Of a DNA stretch of 8,193 nt, positions 1 to 6,128 are shown in pieces (positions within the stretch are counted from its first letter, which is position 1; every line of letters starts with the position of its first letter). Source of the DNA: a bacterium (lineage in GTDB: Bacteria > ARS69). The notes below the pieces were generated by a model. That model searched no databases. It was not told where the DNA came from and worked only from the letters and a program-made list of their open reading frames with translations. The stretch is taken from the NCBI GenBank assembly GCA_025774865.1, contig JALGZO010000447.1, forward strand, positions 1 through 8,193, given 5' to 3'. The position numbers were made by a program, and so were the translations under genes.

Positions 1-846
1 GATGACGTCCGCTCCATTGTCCACCGCGAATCGGATCCCCCGGGCGACCGAGACGGAGGTCCCGATTCCGTCCGAGTCGAGAACCCTCACGGCCATGAGA
101 CTCGCTCCCGGGGCAACCGCGCGGACCAGGCCCGCCACGTGCGTTCCGTGGCCGGCGCCCTCGTCGATCAGTCCGTCCTCGTCCTGGTCGATGCCGTCGC
201 GCTCGTCCATCGCGTCCGCATCGTCGTCGATGAAGTCCCAGCCGACGGGGGAGACGGAGGCCGCGAGATCGGGATGCGTGGCGTCGATTCCGGTGTCGAG
301 GATCGCGACGGTGACGCCCGTTCCCAACGCCGTCCCGTGGGCGGTGGGGACCCCGATGCGATTCAATGCGTCCTGGTCCTCGACGTCCTGCGAAACGTGG
401 TCACCCTCGTAGAACGGCAGCGTTCCTTGGTGCGTCTCGGGGGCCTCGGCGAGCCAGTTCGGGTGAGCCGACATGCAGTCTCCGGCTTCCAGCATGTCGG
501 TCGCCAGACGGTGTACCGATTGCTCGTCCGGGATATCGAGGAGAGCGTGCCCGACACCCTCCACCTCGAGAATCGTGCTCGTTCCCCAGGTGGCGTTCAG
601 CGTCGGTAAGTCCACCCCGTCCGAGGTCCTCACGACGATTTGCCCCGGAACGGCGGGTCCGAGCGGGCGTTCAAAGCCACCGGCCGACGAGCCTCCCACG
701 TTCAGGCGCGGGCGGTTCAGCGACTGGGGCTCGGAGTCGTCCGCCGGGCCGGCGAGCAGCCCGGAGCCGCGCTCGGTGCATCCACCGAGGGCCAGCGACG
801 TGGCGATGGCGAGGATCCCGACCAGCACGAGTGCGGGGCGATTCAT
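1..846 (-). CDS. S8 family (subtilisin-like) serine peptidase, secreted lipoprotein, partial (C-terminus beyond window)
   Basis: A secreted endopeptidase of the subtilase family; 282 N-terminal residues are visible and the frame is open to the left edge. Residues 1-22 form a lipoprotein signal (MNRP, then a hydrophobic stretch) ending in the lipobox LGGC, with Cys23 as the lipidated residue, so the protein is probably anchored to a membrane facing outward. Residues about 61-140 resemble the propeptide of fervidolysin-like subtilases (PAVPGQIVVR at 65-73). The catalytic domain starts near 172: AILDTGID carries Asp184, and GHGTHVAG carries His233. The catalytic Ser lies outside the window. Just before the His motif, residues 217-229 hold an Asp-rich DxDxDG loop, probably calcium binding. 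The visible part ends in NGADVI, the usual run-up to the conserved N-(M/L)-S-(L/F)-G strand. An in-frame ATG at 936 would add 30 residues and bury the signal peptide; the start at 846 has an AAAGGAG site 10 bases upstream and is preferred. It lies downstream of the CHAT gene on the same strand. Confidence 0.93.
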   Translation of the reverse strand, partial: MNRPALVLVGILAIATSLALGGCTERGSGLLAGPADDSEPQSLNRPRLNVGGSSAGGFERPLGPAVPGQIVVRTSDGVDLPTLNATWGTSTILEVEGVGHALLDIPDEQSVHRLATDMLEAGDCMSAHPNWLAEAPETHQGTLPFYEGDHVSQDVEDQDALNRIGVPTAHGTALGTGVTVAILDTGIDATHPDLAASVSPVGWDFIDDDADAMDERDGIDQDEDGLIDEGAGHGTHVAGLVRAVAPGASLMAVRVLDSDGIGTSVSVARGIRFAVDNGADVI

Positions 847-994
847 GACACTGACGCTCCTTTCGCGGTCCCCGGGGTGGGGCCCACACGCCTGCTTGTG
901 ACGCACCGACTTTACGGACGGGGGAATGAGGGCCATGATACATGCTTCGAGGATCACGATTGAGTAAATCTATAACAGATTGCCAATCAATGAA
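847..994 (-). promoter_or_regulatory. Leader/promoter region of the S8 peptidase gene, with short inverted repeats
   Basis: The 148 bases between the CHAT stop and the S8 start. The end nearest the CHAT gene (about 955-1000) is clearly AT-richer than the rest of the window and has a -10-like TATAGA (minus strand, 969-974). No convincing -35 at 16-18 bases was found, so the promoter is tentative. Next to it is an 11-base odd palindrome, GATTG-G-CAATC (978-988). A second odd palindrome, GTGGG-C-CCCAC (877-887), lies nearer the start. These could be operators, but neither is long enough to be convincing. No stem followed by a T run was seen, so the S8 gene may also be read through from the CHAT gene. 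Confidence 0.35.
857..863 (-). promoter_or_regulatory. Ribosome binding site of the S8 peptidase gene
   Basis: AAAGGAG on the minus strand, 10 bases before the ATG at 846. It decides the start in favour of 846 over the in-frame ATG at 936, and the product then begins directly with a lipoprotein signal. Confidence 0.7.
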
Positions 995-3859
995 TTACGA
1001 ATCTCTGATGCGAGTTCCCGCTCCTCCTACGAGGAGAAACGGGGACCAGTAGTAGGGGTGCTCCAGCTCGTCGCGGAGCTCGAGCATGGCATCGCGCAGC
1101 GTCACGTCGATTTGACCGCCGCGCCGCAGCCCATGGTAGAACCGGATCATGAGCTTCGCGGTCGCCCGGTCGTCGACGGGCCACAAGCTCACCAGAAGCG
1201 ATCCCGCTCCAGCGTAGAGGAAGCCGCGAGAAAGGCCGACGAGCTCGTCGCCCGCCCCGACCCAGTTGCGTCCACTCTGACAGGCGCTGATGCATACGAG
1301 CTTCGCGTCGAGCTTCAGTCCGTAGACTTCGTGGAGGCTCATCCAGCCGTCCGCGAGTCGGAGTGACGAGAACGCGGGGTCGTCGCCGCGGAACATCCCG
1401 TGCGTCGCGACGTGAATCACGTCCGCCCCTGGCGCGGCGCGCCGGAACTCCCGCGCCGACGCCTTCGCGCCACGGAGCGTGCGACCGCGGCGAAAGGTGC
1501 GGCGCACGGCGTCGATTTCGACGCGCGCCTCCGGAATCGACTCATCGGTCACCTCGACGGCGAGGGCCCGGAGATCGGTTCCACCACTGGCCCTCCCGGG
1601 GGACGTCGGAGTCTCCCGGAGGTAGCGCCGGCAACTCGCGCTCGGGAGGTGCGACAGGACATGACGATCGAGGACCCGGTCGCCGTTGCCGAGCGGCAAC
1701 GATGCGAAGGGGAGCGAGTGCAGCGGCCCGTGCGGGATCACGATGACGCGACCGTCCGGCACTTGCAGCGGTTTCCACACGCGCTCCGCCAGGAAGCCCA
1801 AGTGATGGTCGACGCCCTGACGCCAAGACCTGGCGCGGGTCTCCGTGTACTCGCGCCCGTAACAGCCTTTCTCGATGTGGAATCGCAGACGGGACAACGC
1901 TTTCGTGATCTCCGCGCTCGTGGCCGGAAGGGGAACTCCCCGGGCTTCGCCGCGCCGTACCACGAACGCCCAGGTTCCGCGCGGACTGCAGAAGTACTCG
2001 ACGAGCGTGGTGTCCTCGGCCAGGTCGTGCTGGGCCTCCTCGAGCGTCACCGTCTCTCCGCCGGCCAGCGCCCCGAGACGCGCGTTTCGGCGCTGCAAGC
2101 GACGCATCAGGTCGGTGATCTCCGACTCGTGCGCCCGGACCCGCTCGGACGGAGCGGTCAGGTGCAGGTCGCGGCGCTGTCCTGGGGACGAGCGATCGAA
2201 GCCGGTGAGTCGGTTGATCTCGGCCCGGAGGTTCTCCATCCGGGCGAGCAGGCGGACCGCCTTGTCGTCGTCGGCGGCGGCGGGCGCGAGCCGGCCCGCG
2301 AGCAGATCCACGAGAGAGCGCGATCGTCCGCTCTCCACGACCGCGAACGCATCCGCCACCGCGCGTCGGCCGCCACGCCGCAGGATCGCCGAGGCGAGGT
2401 CCGCGTAGACCGGCGCCTTGTCCTCCGCGAAGCTCACTTTGAATTCGTCGATCCCGATGCGCCCCCGGATCGACTCGATCTTCTCGATCGCCTGGCGGTA
2501 GTGACGGGTCGCGACGCCGGCGGCTCCTCGGGCATCCGCCAGGCGCCCACGCAGATGGCAGAGCCGAGCCCCGAGCCACGGAGAGGGGACCCGCCGGAGA
2601 ACGGTGGCCGCTCGGTCCACCTCGCCCTTCGCCCGCGCCGCGCGTCCGGTGTCCATCTCGAGCGACGCCAACCGGAGCCGCGCGGCGCCCTCGTGCAGCT
2701 TCATCCGCTCGGCCTCGAAGACGTCGATCGCCCGCCGCAGGTAGCGGCGCGCAGCGGCGGAGTCGCCCCGTCGAGTCGCCACCTCCGCCAGATAGACCCC
2801 CGTGACCGCTTCGGAGGATGAGTTGCCTTCCTCGCGAAAGGACCGCCGGGCCAGGGCCAGCAGAGCCTCCGCCTCCCGGTCCGCGCGGAGTCCCAGCGCC
2901 GCAATCCCTTCGAAGAGAGCGGCGCGCGCGCGCTCGAATCGCAGGCCGATTCGCTCGGCGAGGCGGCGCGCGCTCCGCGCGAGGTCCCGAGCCGGAGCGA
3001 AGCGGTTCACTTCGAGCAGGAGCTCGGTGAGATCGATGTCGGTGAGCGTGATCAAGTGGTCGTCCTCGAGCTCCTCGAACGTGTGCCGAGCGCGGTCGAG
3101 GGTGTCGTACGCGCGGCCGTAGTCCCCCTTCTGGAAGCGGATGTAGCCGAGGTTGAAGTCGGCGAACGCACCGACCCGTCGCTCGCCGGTCTCGTCCGCC
3201 TCCCGCCGCACGTCCTCGTACAGGTGTTGCGCGGAGTCCAGCTTTCCGAGGGCTGAGAGAGCGCTCGCGCGGTTCAAGCGGATGATTCGAAGCATGTCGG
3301 GATCACCGATGCGTTCGGCGACGCGGAGGGCGCGATCGTACCTTCGCAGGGCCGTCGACGGCTTTTCGATGCGGTGGTGAATGTTCCCCAGGTTGAGATC
3401 CATGCGGGCGGCTGCGGCGTCTTGCCCCGTGGCGACGAGGTCGCGTCGTGCCCGCTCACCGAGCTTCAGCGCCTCGCCGTAACGGCCCTGATAGGTGAGC
3501 ACGTTGACCCGGCCGATCGCGATGCGCGCGACATCGGCTGTCCGCCCGAGCTTCTGATAGGCGCTGGCGGCGTCCCGATAGCAGTCGAGCGCTTCCTGGT
3601 TCCGGAGCAGCGCCGCCAGCGCATGAGCCCTGACCCAGCGGGCGCGGGCGCGCTCCGCCGGAGCCTCGGCGGAGTGCGCGACGAGCTCGACACGCTCCGC
3701 CGCCTCCAGGGCATCGCGGGCGTTCACGCGGAGCAGACGCAGGACCTCGGACGCCATCGGCTCAACGGCGTCACGCAGCTCCTCGGCCGACGAGGCGTCG
3801 ATCAGTCGGCGAACGGATTCTCGATCGGCGGAGGAGAGGACGGATTGCACCAGCTGCAT
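995..3859 (-). CDS. TPR repeat protein with C-terminal CHAT (caspase-like) peptidase domain
   Basis: A 954-residue cytoplasmic protein with no signal peptide or membrane segment. Residues about 70-420 are tandem TPR-type helical hairpins (for example LNLGNIHHRIEKPSTALRRY near 155-174 and FNLGYIRFQKGDYGRAYDTL near 235-254), a protein- or ligand-binding superhelix. Residues about 457-522 are the helical linker typical of CHAT proteins (IEKIESIR, then VVESGRSRSLVDLLAG). Residues about 615-950 are the CHAT domain, a clan CD cysteine peptidase fold: VIPHGPLHSLPFASL at 706-720, the histidine motif HVATHG with His820, and the cysteine motif CISACQSG with Cys860. The dyad is intact, so an active protease is expected; family members cut specific partners once the TPR part is triggered. 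The start lies 7 bases after the stop of the zinc-finger gene, with only a weak GAG ahead of it, which suggests translational coupling. The substrate cannot be named from sequence; the adjacent anti-sigma factor is a candidate. Confidence 0.94.
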   Translation of the reverse strand: MQLVQSVLSSADRESVRRLIDASSAEELRDAVEPMASEVLRLLRVNARDALEAAERVELVAHSAEAPAERARARWVRAHALAALLRNQEALDCYRDAASAYQKLGRTADVARIAIGRVNVLTYQGRYGEALKLGERARRDLVATGQDAAAARMDLNLGNIHHRIEKPSTALRRYDRALRVAERIGDPDMLRIIRLNRASALSALGKLDSAQHLYEDVRREADETGERRVGAFADFNLGYIRFQKGDYGRAYDTLDRARHTFEELEDDHLITLTDIDLTELLLEVNRFAPARDLARSARRLAERIGLRFERARAALFEGIAALGLRADREAEALLALARRSFREEGNSSSEAVTGVYLAEVATRRGDSAAARRYLRRAIDVFEAERMKLHEGAARLRLASLEMDTGRAARAKGEVDRAATVLRRVPSPWLGARLCHLRGRLADARGAAGVATRHYRQAIEKIESIRGRIGIDEFKVSFAEDKAPVYADLASAILRRGGRRAVADAFAVVESGRSRSLVDLLAGRLAPAAADDDKAVRLLARMENLRAEINRLTGFDRSSPGQRRDLHLTAPSERVRAHESEITDLMRRLQRRNARLGALAGGETVTLEEAQHDLAEDTTLVEYFCSPRGTWAFVVRRGEARGVPLPATSAEITKALSRLRFHIEKGCYGREYTETRARSWRQGVDHHLGFLAERVWKPLQVPDGRVIVIPHGPLHSLPFASLPLGNGDRVLDRHVLSHLPSASCRRYLRETPTSPGRASGGTDLRALAVEVTDESIPEARVEIDAVRRTFRRGRTLRGAKASAREFRRAAPGADVIHVATHGMFRGDDPAFSSLRLADGWMSLHEVYGLKLDAKLVCISACQSGRNWVGAGDELVGLSRGFLYAGAGSLLVSLWPVDDRATAKLMIRFYHGLRRGGQIDVTLRDAMLELRDELEHPYYWSPFLLVGGAGTRIRDS

Positions 3860-3866
3860 CTCGAAC

Positions 3867-4496
3867 TCACGAAATGGGGTCGACGTCGGGGATGGAGAAC
3901 GTGGTCAGTTTCTCCGCGGTGATGACCCGCAGCGTCAACTTCCTGACGTTCCGGATCTCGACGGAGAACTCTCCGAGCTCATCCGTTTCGGTCTCGTGCA
4001 TGTCGAAGTCGTCCCCGGTGACGAGAAGACGAGCGTTGGCCAGTGGCCGCGGCTCGGGCTCGAGCAGAGACAGCTGGCCCGTGAGGAGGCCCCCGCTCGC
4101 GATCGGCTCGAGCTGCAGGTCGAGCTCGACGCTTTCCGACTCGAAGCGAACGCGCCGCGAGTCAGCCACGTGCCGCGTTCCGGCCCACCCGAGCTCCGGA
4201 CCGCCCGCGCTGTCCCGGACGAGACGAGCCACTTCCTCGCGAAGGCCGGCGCACCACTCGCGAATGCGCGCCTTCAGGTCGCCCTCCGAGTAGAGACGAA
4301 TCGCTCGCTCGACCCACTCGGCGGGTGGCTCGGGAGTCCGGTCGGCCCGCATCGCCTGCATGAGCGCCTCGTACTGCCGGAGGCGCTTCGCGCAATCGGG
4401 GCAGCCCTCGTGCAGGTGACTGGCGACGCGGGCGGCGCCACGGCCGGACTCTCCTTCAAGGAGATAGCCGATCAGCTGCGAGTCGGTCGGATGCAT
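3867..4496 (-). CDS. Zinc-finger (zf-HC2-like) putative anti-sigma factor, soluble, with C-terminal beta-rich domain
   Basis: A 209-residue protein encoded between an ECF sigma factor and a TPR-CHAT protease. Residues 1-45 carry a zinc-binding anti-sigma-type motif, HLHEGCPDC: His27 or His29 with Cys32 and Cys35. Spacing from His27 is H-x4-C-x2-C, one residue longer than the classical H-x3-C-x2-C. Most anti-sigma factors of this type have a transmembrane helix after the finger; none is present here, so the protein should be cytoplasmic. Residues about 60-95 are helical. Residues about 115-205 are beta-rich and resemble carboxypeptidase-regulatory / transthyretin-like domains (LLTGQLSL, PLANARLLVTG, then TDELGEFSVEI and LTLRVI). 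Role inferred: binding and silencing the neighbouring sigma factor, with the beta domain sensing or docking. An AGGAGG site lies 6 bases before the ATG. The finger is clear; the anti-sigma role rests on context. Confidence 0.82.
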   Translation of the reverse strand: MHPTDSQLIGYLLEGESGRGAARVASHLHEGCPDCAKRLRQYEALMQAMRADRTPEPPAEWVERAIRLYSEGDLKARIREWCAGLREEVARLVRDSAGGPELGWAGTRHVADSRRVRFESESVELDLQLEPIASGGLLTGQLSLLEPEPRPLANARLLVTGDDFDMHETETDELGEFSVEIRNVRKLTLRVITAEKLTTFSIPDVDPIS

Positions 4497-4502
4497 GGTC
4501 GT

Positions 4503-4508
4503 CCTCCT
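4503..4508 (-). promoter_or_regulatory. Ribosome binding site of the zinc-finger gene
   Basis: AGGAGG on the minus strand, 6 bases before the ATG at 4496. It is a strong site and fixes that start. It sits in the 101-base gap after the sigma factor gene. No terminator is seen in that gap, only the 8-base palindrome CCGGCCGG near 4567-4574. Confidence 0.75.
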
Positions 4509-4597
4509 CTACCGGCCGACAGACGGGAGCGCGATTCGTCTGATACGCGTCGATGAGACAACTTGCCCGGCCGGAGGGTGTCCGGGGCGGATTCGTG

Positions 4598-5200
4598 TCA
4601 CTTCTCCTCCAGTTTCGTGAACTCGGTCAGCAACTGTTGCAGGCACCGTGCCCGCGTCGGGCCGATGGAACCGATCGGGATCCCCAGCTCCTGACTCACC
4701 GACTCGTACGACGGCGGCTGATCCGACGAATGATAGAAGAGCGACGTGAGGAGACGACGGCAACGTGGGCCGAGGCGGAGCAACGCCTGCCGCACCTGGT
4801 GCTGGTTCTCGATCTCCTCCAATGCGTCGGACGGCAGGGGATCGCCGGACGGTAGCCGCCCGAGCGTCTCTTCGGAGTCGCTCAGCTCGGCCGACTGGCG
4901 GCGCCGGCGGATCGTGTCGATCGTCAAGCGTCGGGCGGTCGTCACGAGCCAGGCCCGCACTCGGGCGGGGTCCCGGATCGATCCGATCCGCTCCGCGAGT
5001 CGTGCGAATGTCTGGTGGAAGACCTCCTCCACCTCGTCCGCCTCGAGGCCGGCGCGGCTGGGCACCGCGTATACGAGCCGGCGGTACCGTCGGACCAACG
5101 TGGCCCACGCGCGCTCGTCGCCGTCGATGCAGAGCGGGACGAGCTCGGCGTCGGGGGTGTCGTCGCGGATCGAACTGGCGGTACGGGTGCGTTGGGTCAC
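4598..5200 (-). CDS. RNA polymerase sigma factor, ECF (sigma-70) family
   Basis: A transcription initiation factor of the two-domain ECF kind, 200 residues from the GTG at 5200. Region 2 spans about 30-100: AWATLVRRYRRLVY, then EADEVEEVFHQTFARL (the usual DxEDxxQxxF core) and AWLVTTARRLTIDTIRRRR, which contacts the -10 element. Region 4 spans about 135-190: LLRLGPRCRRLLTSLFY, then YESVSQELGIPIGSIGPTRARCLQQL, a helix-turn-helix for the -35 element with the GPTRARCL variant in place of the common VKSRLxRA. The linker at 101-133 is acidic. An upstream TTG at 5263 is in frame, but it lies upstream of a TATGAT box at 5252-5257 and has no ribosome site. The GTG at 5200 has GGGAG 5 bases ahead and is preferred. 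It is the first gene of the minus-strand operon with the zinc-finger protein and CHAT protease, and is probably controlled by the former. Confidence 0.92.
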   Translation of the reverse strand: MTQRTRTASSIRDDTPDAELVPLCIDGDERAWATLVRRYRRLVYAVPSRAGLEADEVEEVFHQTFARLAERIGSIRDPARVRAWLVTTARRLTIDTIRRRRQSAELSDSEETLGRLPSGDPLPSDALEEIENQHQVRQALLRLGPRCRRLLTSLFYHSSDQPPSYESVSQELGIPIGSIGPTRARCLQQLLTEFTKLEEK

Positions 5201-5205
5201 CGAAG

Positions 5206-5210
5206 CTCCC
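5206..5210 (-). promoter_or_regulatory. Ribosome binding site supporting the GTG start of the sigma factor
   Basis: GGGAG on the minus strand, 5 bases before the GTG at 5200. It is the only purine-rich site found near a usable start in this frame. Confidence 0.5.
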
Positions 5211-5251
5211 GGCAGCGCGAAATGAAAGTCGTCCGGGGGGACGGCTGCCCC

Positions 5252-5257
5252 ATCATA
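5252..5257 (-). promoter_or_regulatory. Candidate -10 box for the sigma factor operon
   Basis: TATGAT on the minus strand, five of six matches to the TATAAT consensus, rare in DNA this GC-rich. Transcription would start near 5245 and give a leader of about 45 bases before the GTG at 5200. The -35 position (about 5275-5281) holds only weak matches, so the promoter may need an activator. No clear ECF-type GGAAC/CGTC pair was found at the right spacing on this strand. Confidence 0.35.
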
Positions 5258-5397
5258 GCGCAAGACCGCGACACCTCACGAGCCCGCGATCGGCACGGCT
5301 CCGGAGTGCCTCCGTATCACGCGTCGGATCTCCCCGTCCGTGCCATTGCGGTGACCATGGAACGACGTAGGAACCGGGCAACCACCCGGGGGGTGAC

Positions 5398-5413
5398 ACC
5401 CTCGTGAGAGGGT
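5398..5413 (+). promoter_or_regulatory. Small leader hairpin with GNRA-type loop upstream of the SRPBCC gene
   Basis: ACCCTC and GAGGGT form a perfect 6-base-pair stem closed by the loop GTGA (GUGA in RNA, a GNRA tetraloop, known to be unusually stable). It lies 6 bases before the Shine-Dalgarno at 5420-5426. It overlaps the palindrome GGGTGACACCC at 5391-5401, so alternative pairings exist. No T run follows, so it is not a typical terminator. A regulatory role is inference. Confidence 0.4.
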
Positions 5414-5419
5414 ATCTCG

Positions 5420-5426
5420 AGGAGGT
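5420..5426 (+). promoter_or_regulatory. Strong Shine-Dalgarno sequence pointing to an ACG codon
   Basis: AGGAGGT, a near-perfect anti-16S match. Downstream, at a 7-base spacing from the last G of AGGAGG, is ACG (5433-5435) in the frame of the SRPBCC gene. No ATG, GTG or TTG in that frame occurs until 5523. It may mark a non-canonical start, or an ATG altered by one base. Confidence 0.5.
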
Positions 5427-5522
5427 CGCGCTACGTTCCGGATCGTCACGCACTCGAACCGGCGGGCGTCAGGGTCGGCTCGGCTCCAACCGGCCCGGCT
5501 CGTCGGTTTCGTCGCCGCGGCA

Positions 5523-6050
5523 TTGTTGGTGCACCCGTCTCTCGGCGGCGCATCCCAGCGGGAGCCGAGCGTCAGCGTTCGCACCATCGGCGGCGTCCAC
5601 CGCGCCCGAGCCACCCTCAGGATCGATGCGGCGCCGGCCCGCGTGTGGGAGGTGCTCTCGGACTACGAGCGCCTCGACGATTTCGTTCCAGGGATCACGC
5701 GCAGCCAGGTACGCGGTGTCGCCGAGGACGGCTCGATCCTGGTAGAGCAAGCCAGCCGCGGGCGTTTTCTCTTTCTCAGCCGAACGGTGGAGCTCGTGAT
5801 CGCCATTCGCGAGGAGCCGCCGAGCCGAGTCCGGTTTCGGCAACACGAGGGCCCGTTCTCCGTGTACGAGGGGAGCTGGGAGATCGCGCGCGACGGGGGA
5901 GGGTCGCTCGTGACGTTCGCGATCTCGGTCCGCCCGGACTTCTTCGCGCCCGGATTCGTCGTCCGGGGAGAGTTGAAGGATCGGTCGAAGCGCTCGCTGG
6001 AAGCCGTCGCCCGGGAGGTGGCGGCTGCGCGACCGGCGGCGCCGGAGTAG
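5523..6050 (+). CDS. SRPBCC / START-like (polyketide cyclase, COQ10-type) protein, probably exported
   Basis: 175 residues from the first standard start, TTG at 5523. Residues about 22-165 form one SRPBCC (Bet v1-like, helix-grip) domain: ARATLRIDAAPARVWEVLSDYERLDDFVPGI is the typical opening, followed by SRTVELVIAI, RVRFRQHEGPFSVYEGSWEI and the C-terminal helix RSKRSLEAVAREV. The family binds lipids or other hydrophobic ligands, and some members cyclize polyketides; no ligand can be assigned here. The TTG has no ribosome site, and the frame is open upstream to 5397. Residues upstream of and across the TTG read RLVGFVAAALLVHPSLGGASQ after several arginines, a good Sec signal peptide. The true start is therefore probably upstream, near 5433, where an ACG follows a strong Shine-Dalgarno (about 205 residues). 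It is separated by 78 bases from gltX on the same strand and divergent from the sigma operon. Confidence 0.85.
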   Translation: MLVHPSLGGASQREPSVSVRTIGGVHRARATLRIDAAPARVWEVLSDYERLDDFVPGITRSQVRGVAEDGSILVEQASRGRFLFLSRTVELVIAIREEPPSRVRFRQHEGPFSVYEGSWEIARDGGGSLVTFAISVRPDFFAPGFVVRGELKDRSKRSLEAVAREVAAARPAAPE

Positions 6051-6128
6051 CCTCCCTCTTTACGCGCGGACCGGTCTCGTTCTACCCTGCCCAATTCGCT
6101 CCCCCCAATCCCTCGATCGAAGACTGAC
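6051..6128 (+). promoter_or_regulatory. Short intergenic gap ahead of gltX with a weak promoter candidate
   Basis: 78 bases between the SRPBCC stop and the gltX start. TTTACG (6059-6064) and TACCCT (6083-6088), 18 bases apart, are weak -35 and -10 matches. No stem-loop terminator is seen, so read-through from the SRPBCC gene is possible. The ribosome site for gltX is poor (only GAAGA near 6118). Confidence 0.2.

Larger units (their letters stand above)
5201..5522. promoter_or_regulatory. Divergent intergenic/leader region between the sigma operon and the SRPBCC gene
   Basis: About 320 bases without a gene having a standard start. On the minus strand it has the TATGAT box of the sigma operon. 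On the plus strand it has a GC hairpin (CCGGG at 5374-5378 with CCCGG at 5385-5389), an odd palindrome GGGTG-A-CACCC (5391-5401), a hairpin at 5398-5413, and a near-perfect Shine-Dalgarno at 5420-5426. From 5433 on, the sequence is open in the frame of the SRPBCC gene and translates to a plausible signal peptide, so the right part (5433-5522) is probably coding. Confidence 0.5.

Noticed and set aside
846-936. Alternative start of the S8 lipoprotein at the in-frame ATG at 936
   Set aside because: It would place 30 polar residues ahead of the signal peptide and lacks a ribosome site; ATG 846 has AAAGGAG.
1400-2821. Plus-strand open frame of 473 residues opposite the CHAT gene
   Set aside because: Antisense shadow of a GC-rich gene; Arg/Pro-rich with no domain, while the opposite strand has clear TPR and CHAT motifs.
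995-3859. Reading the TPR-CHAT protein as a gasdermin-activating or CRISPR-linked (Csx29-like) protease
   Set aside because: No gasdermin-like small protein, Cas gene or repeat array is nearby; the neighbours are a sigma factor and a zinc-finger protein.
4566-4576. CCGGCCGG palindrome in the sigma/anti-sigma gap as a terminator
   Set aside because: Too short for a stem-loop and without a T run; such palindromes are expected in GC-rich DNA.
5359-5376. Two GGAAC motifs on the plus strand resembling ECF -35 elements
   Set aside because: No matching CGTC-type -10 at 15-17 bases, and such short motifs are common by chance.
5357-5407. Possible 16-codon leader peptide (MERRRNRATTRGVTPS) ahead of the SRPBCC gene
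   Set aside because: No ribosome site before the ATG and no regulatory codon run; a chance frame is more likely.
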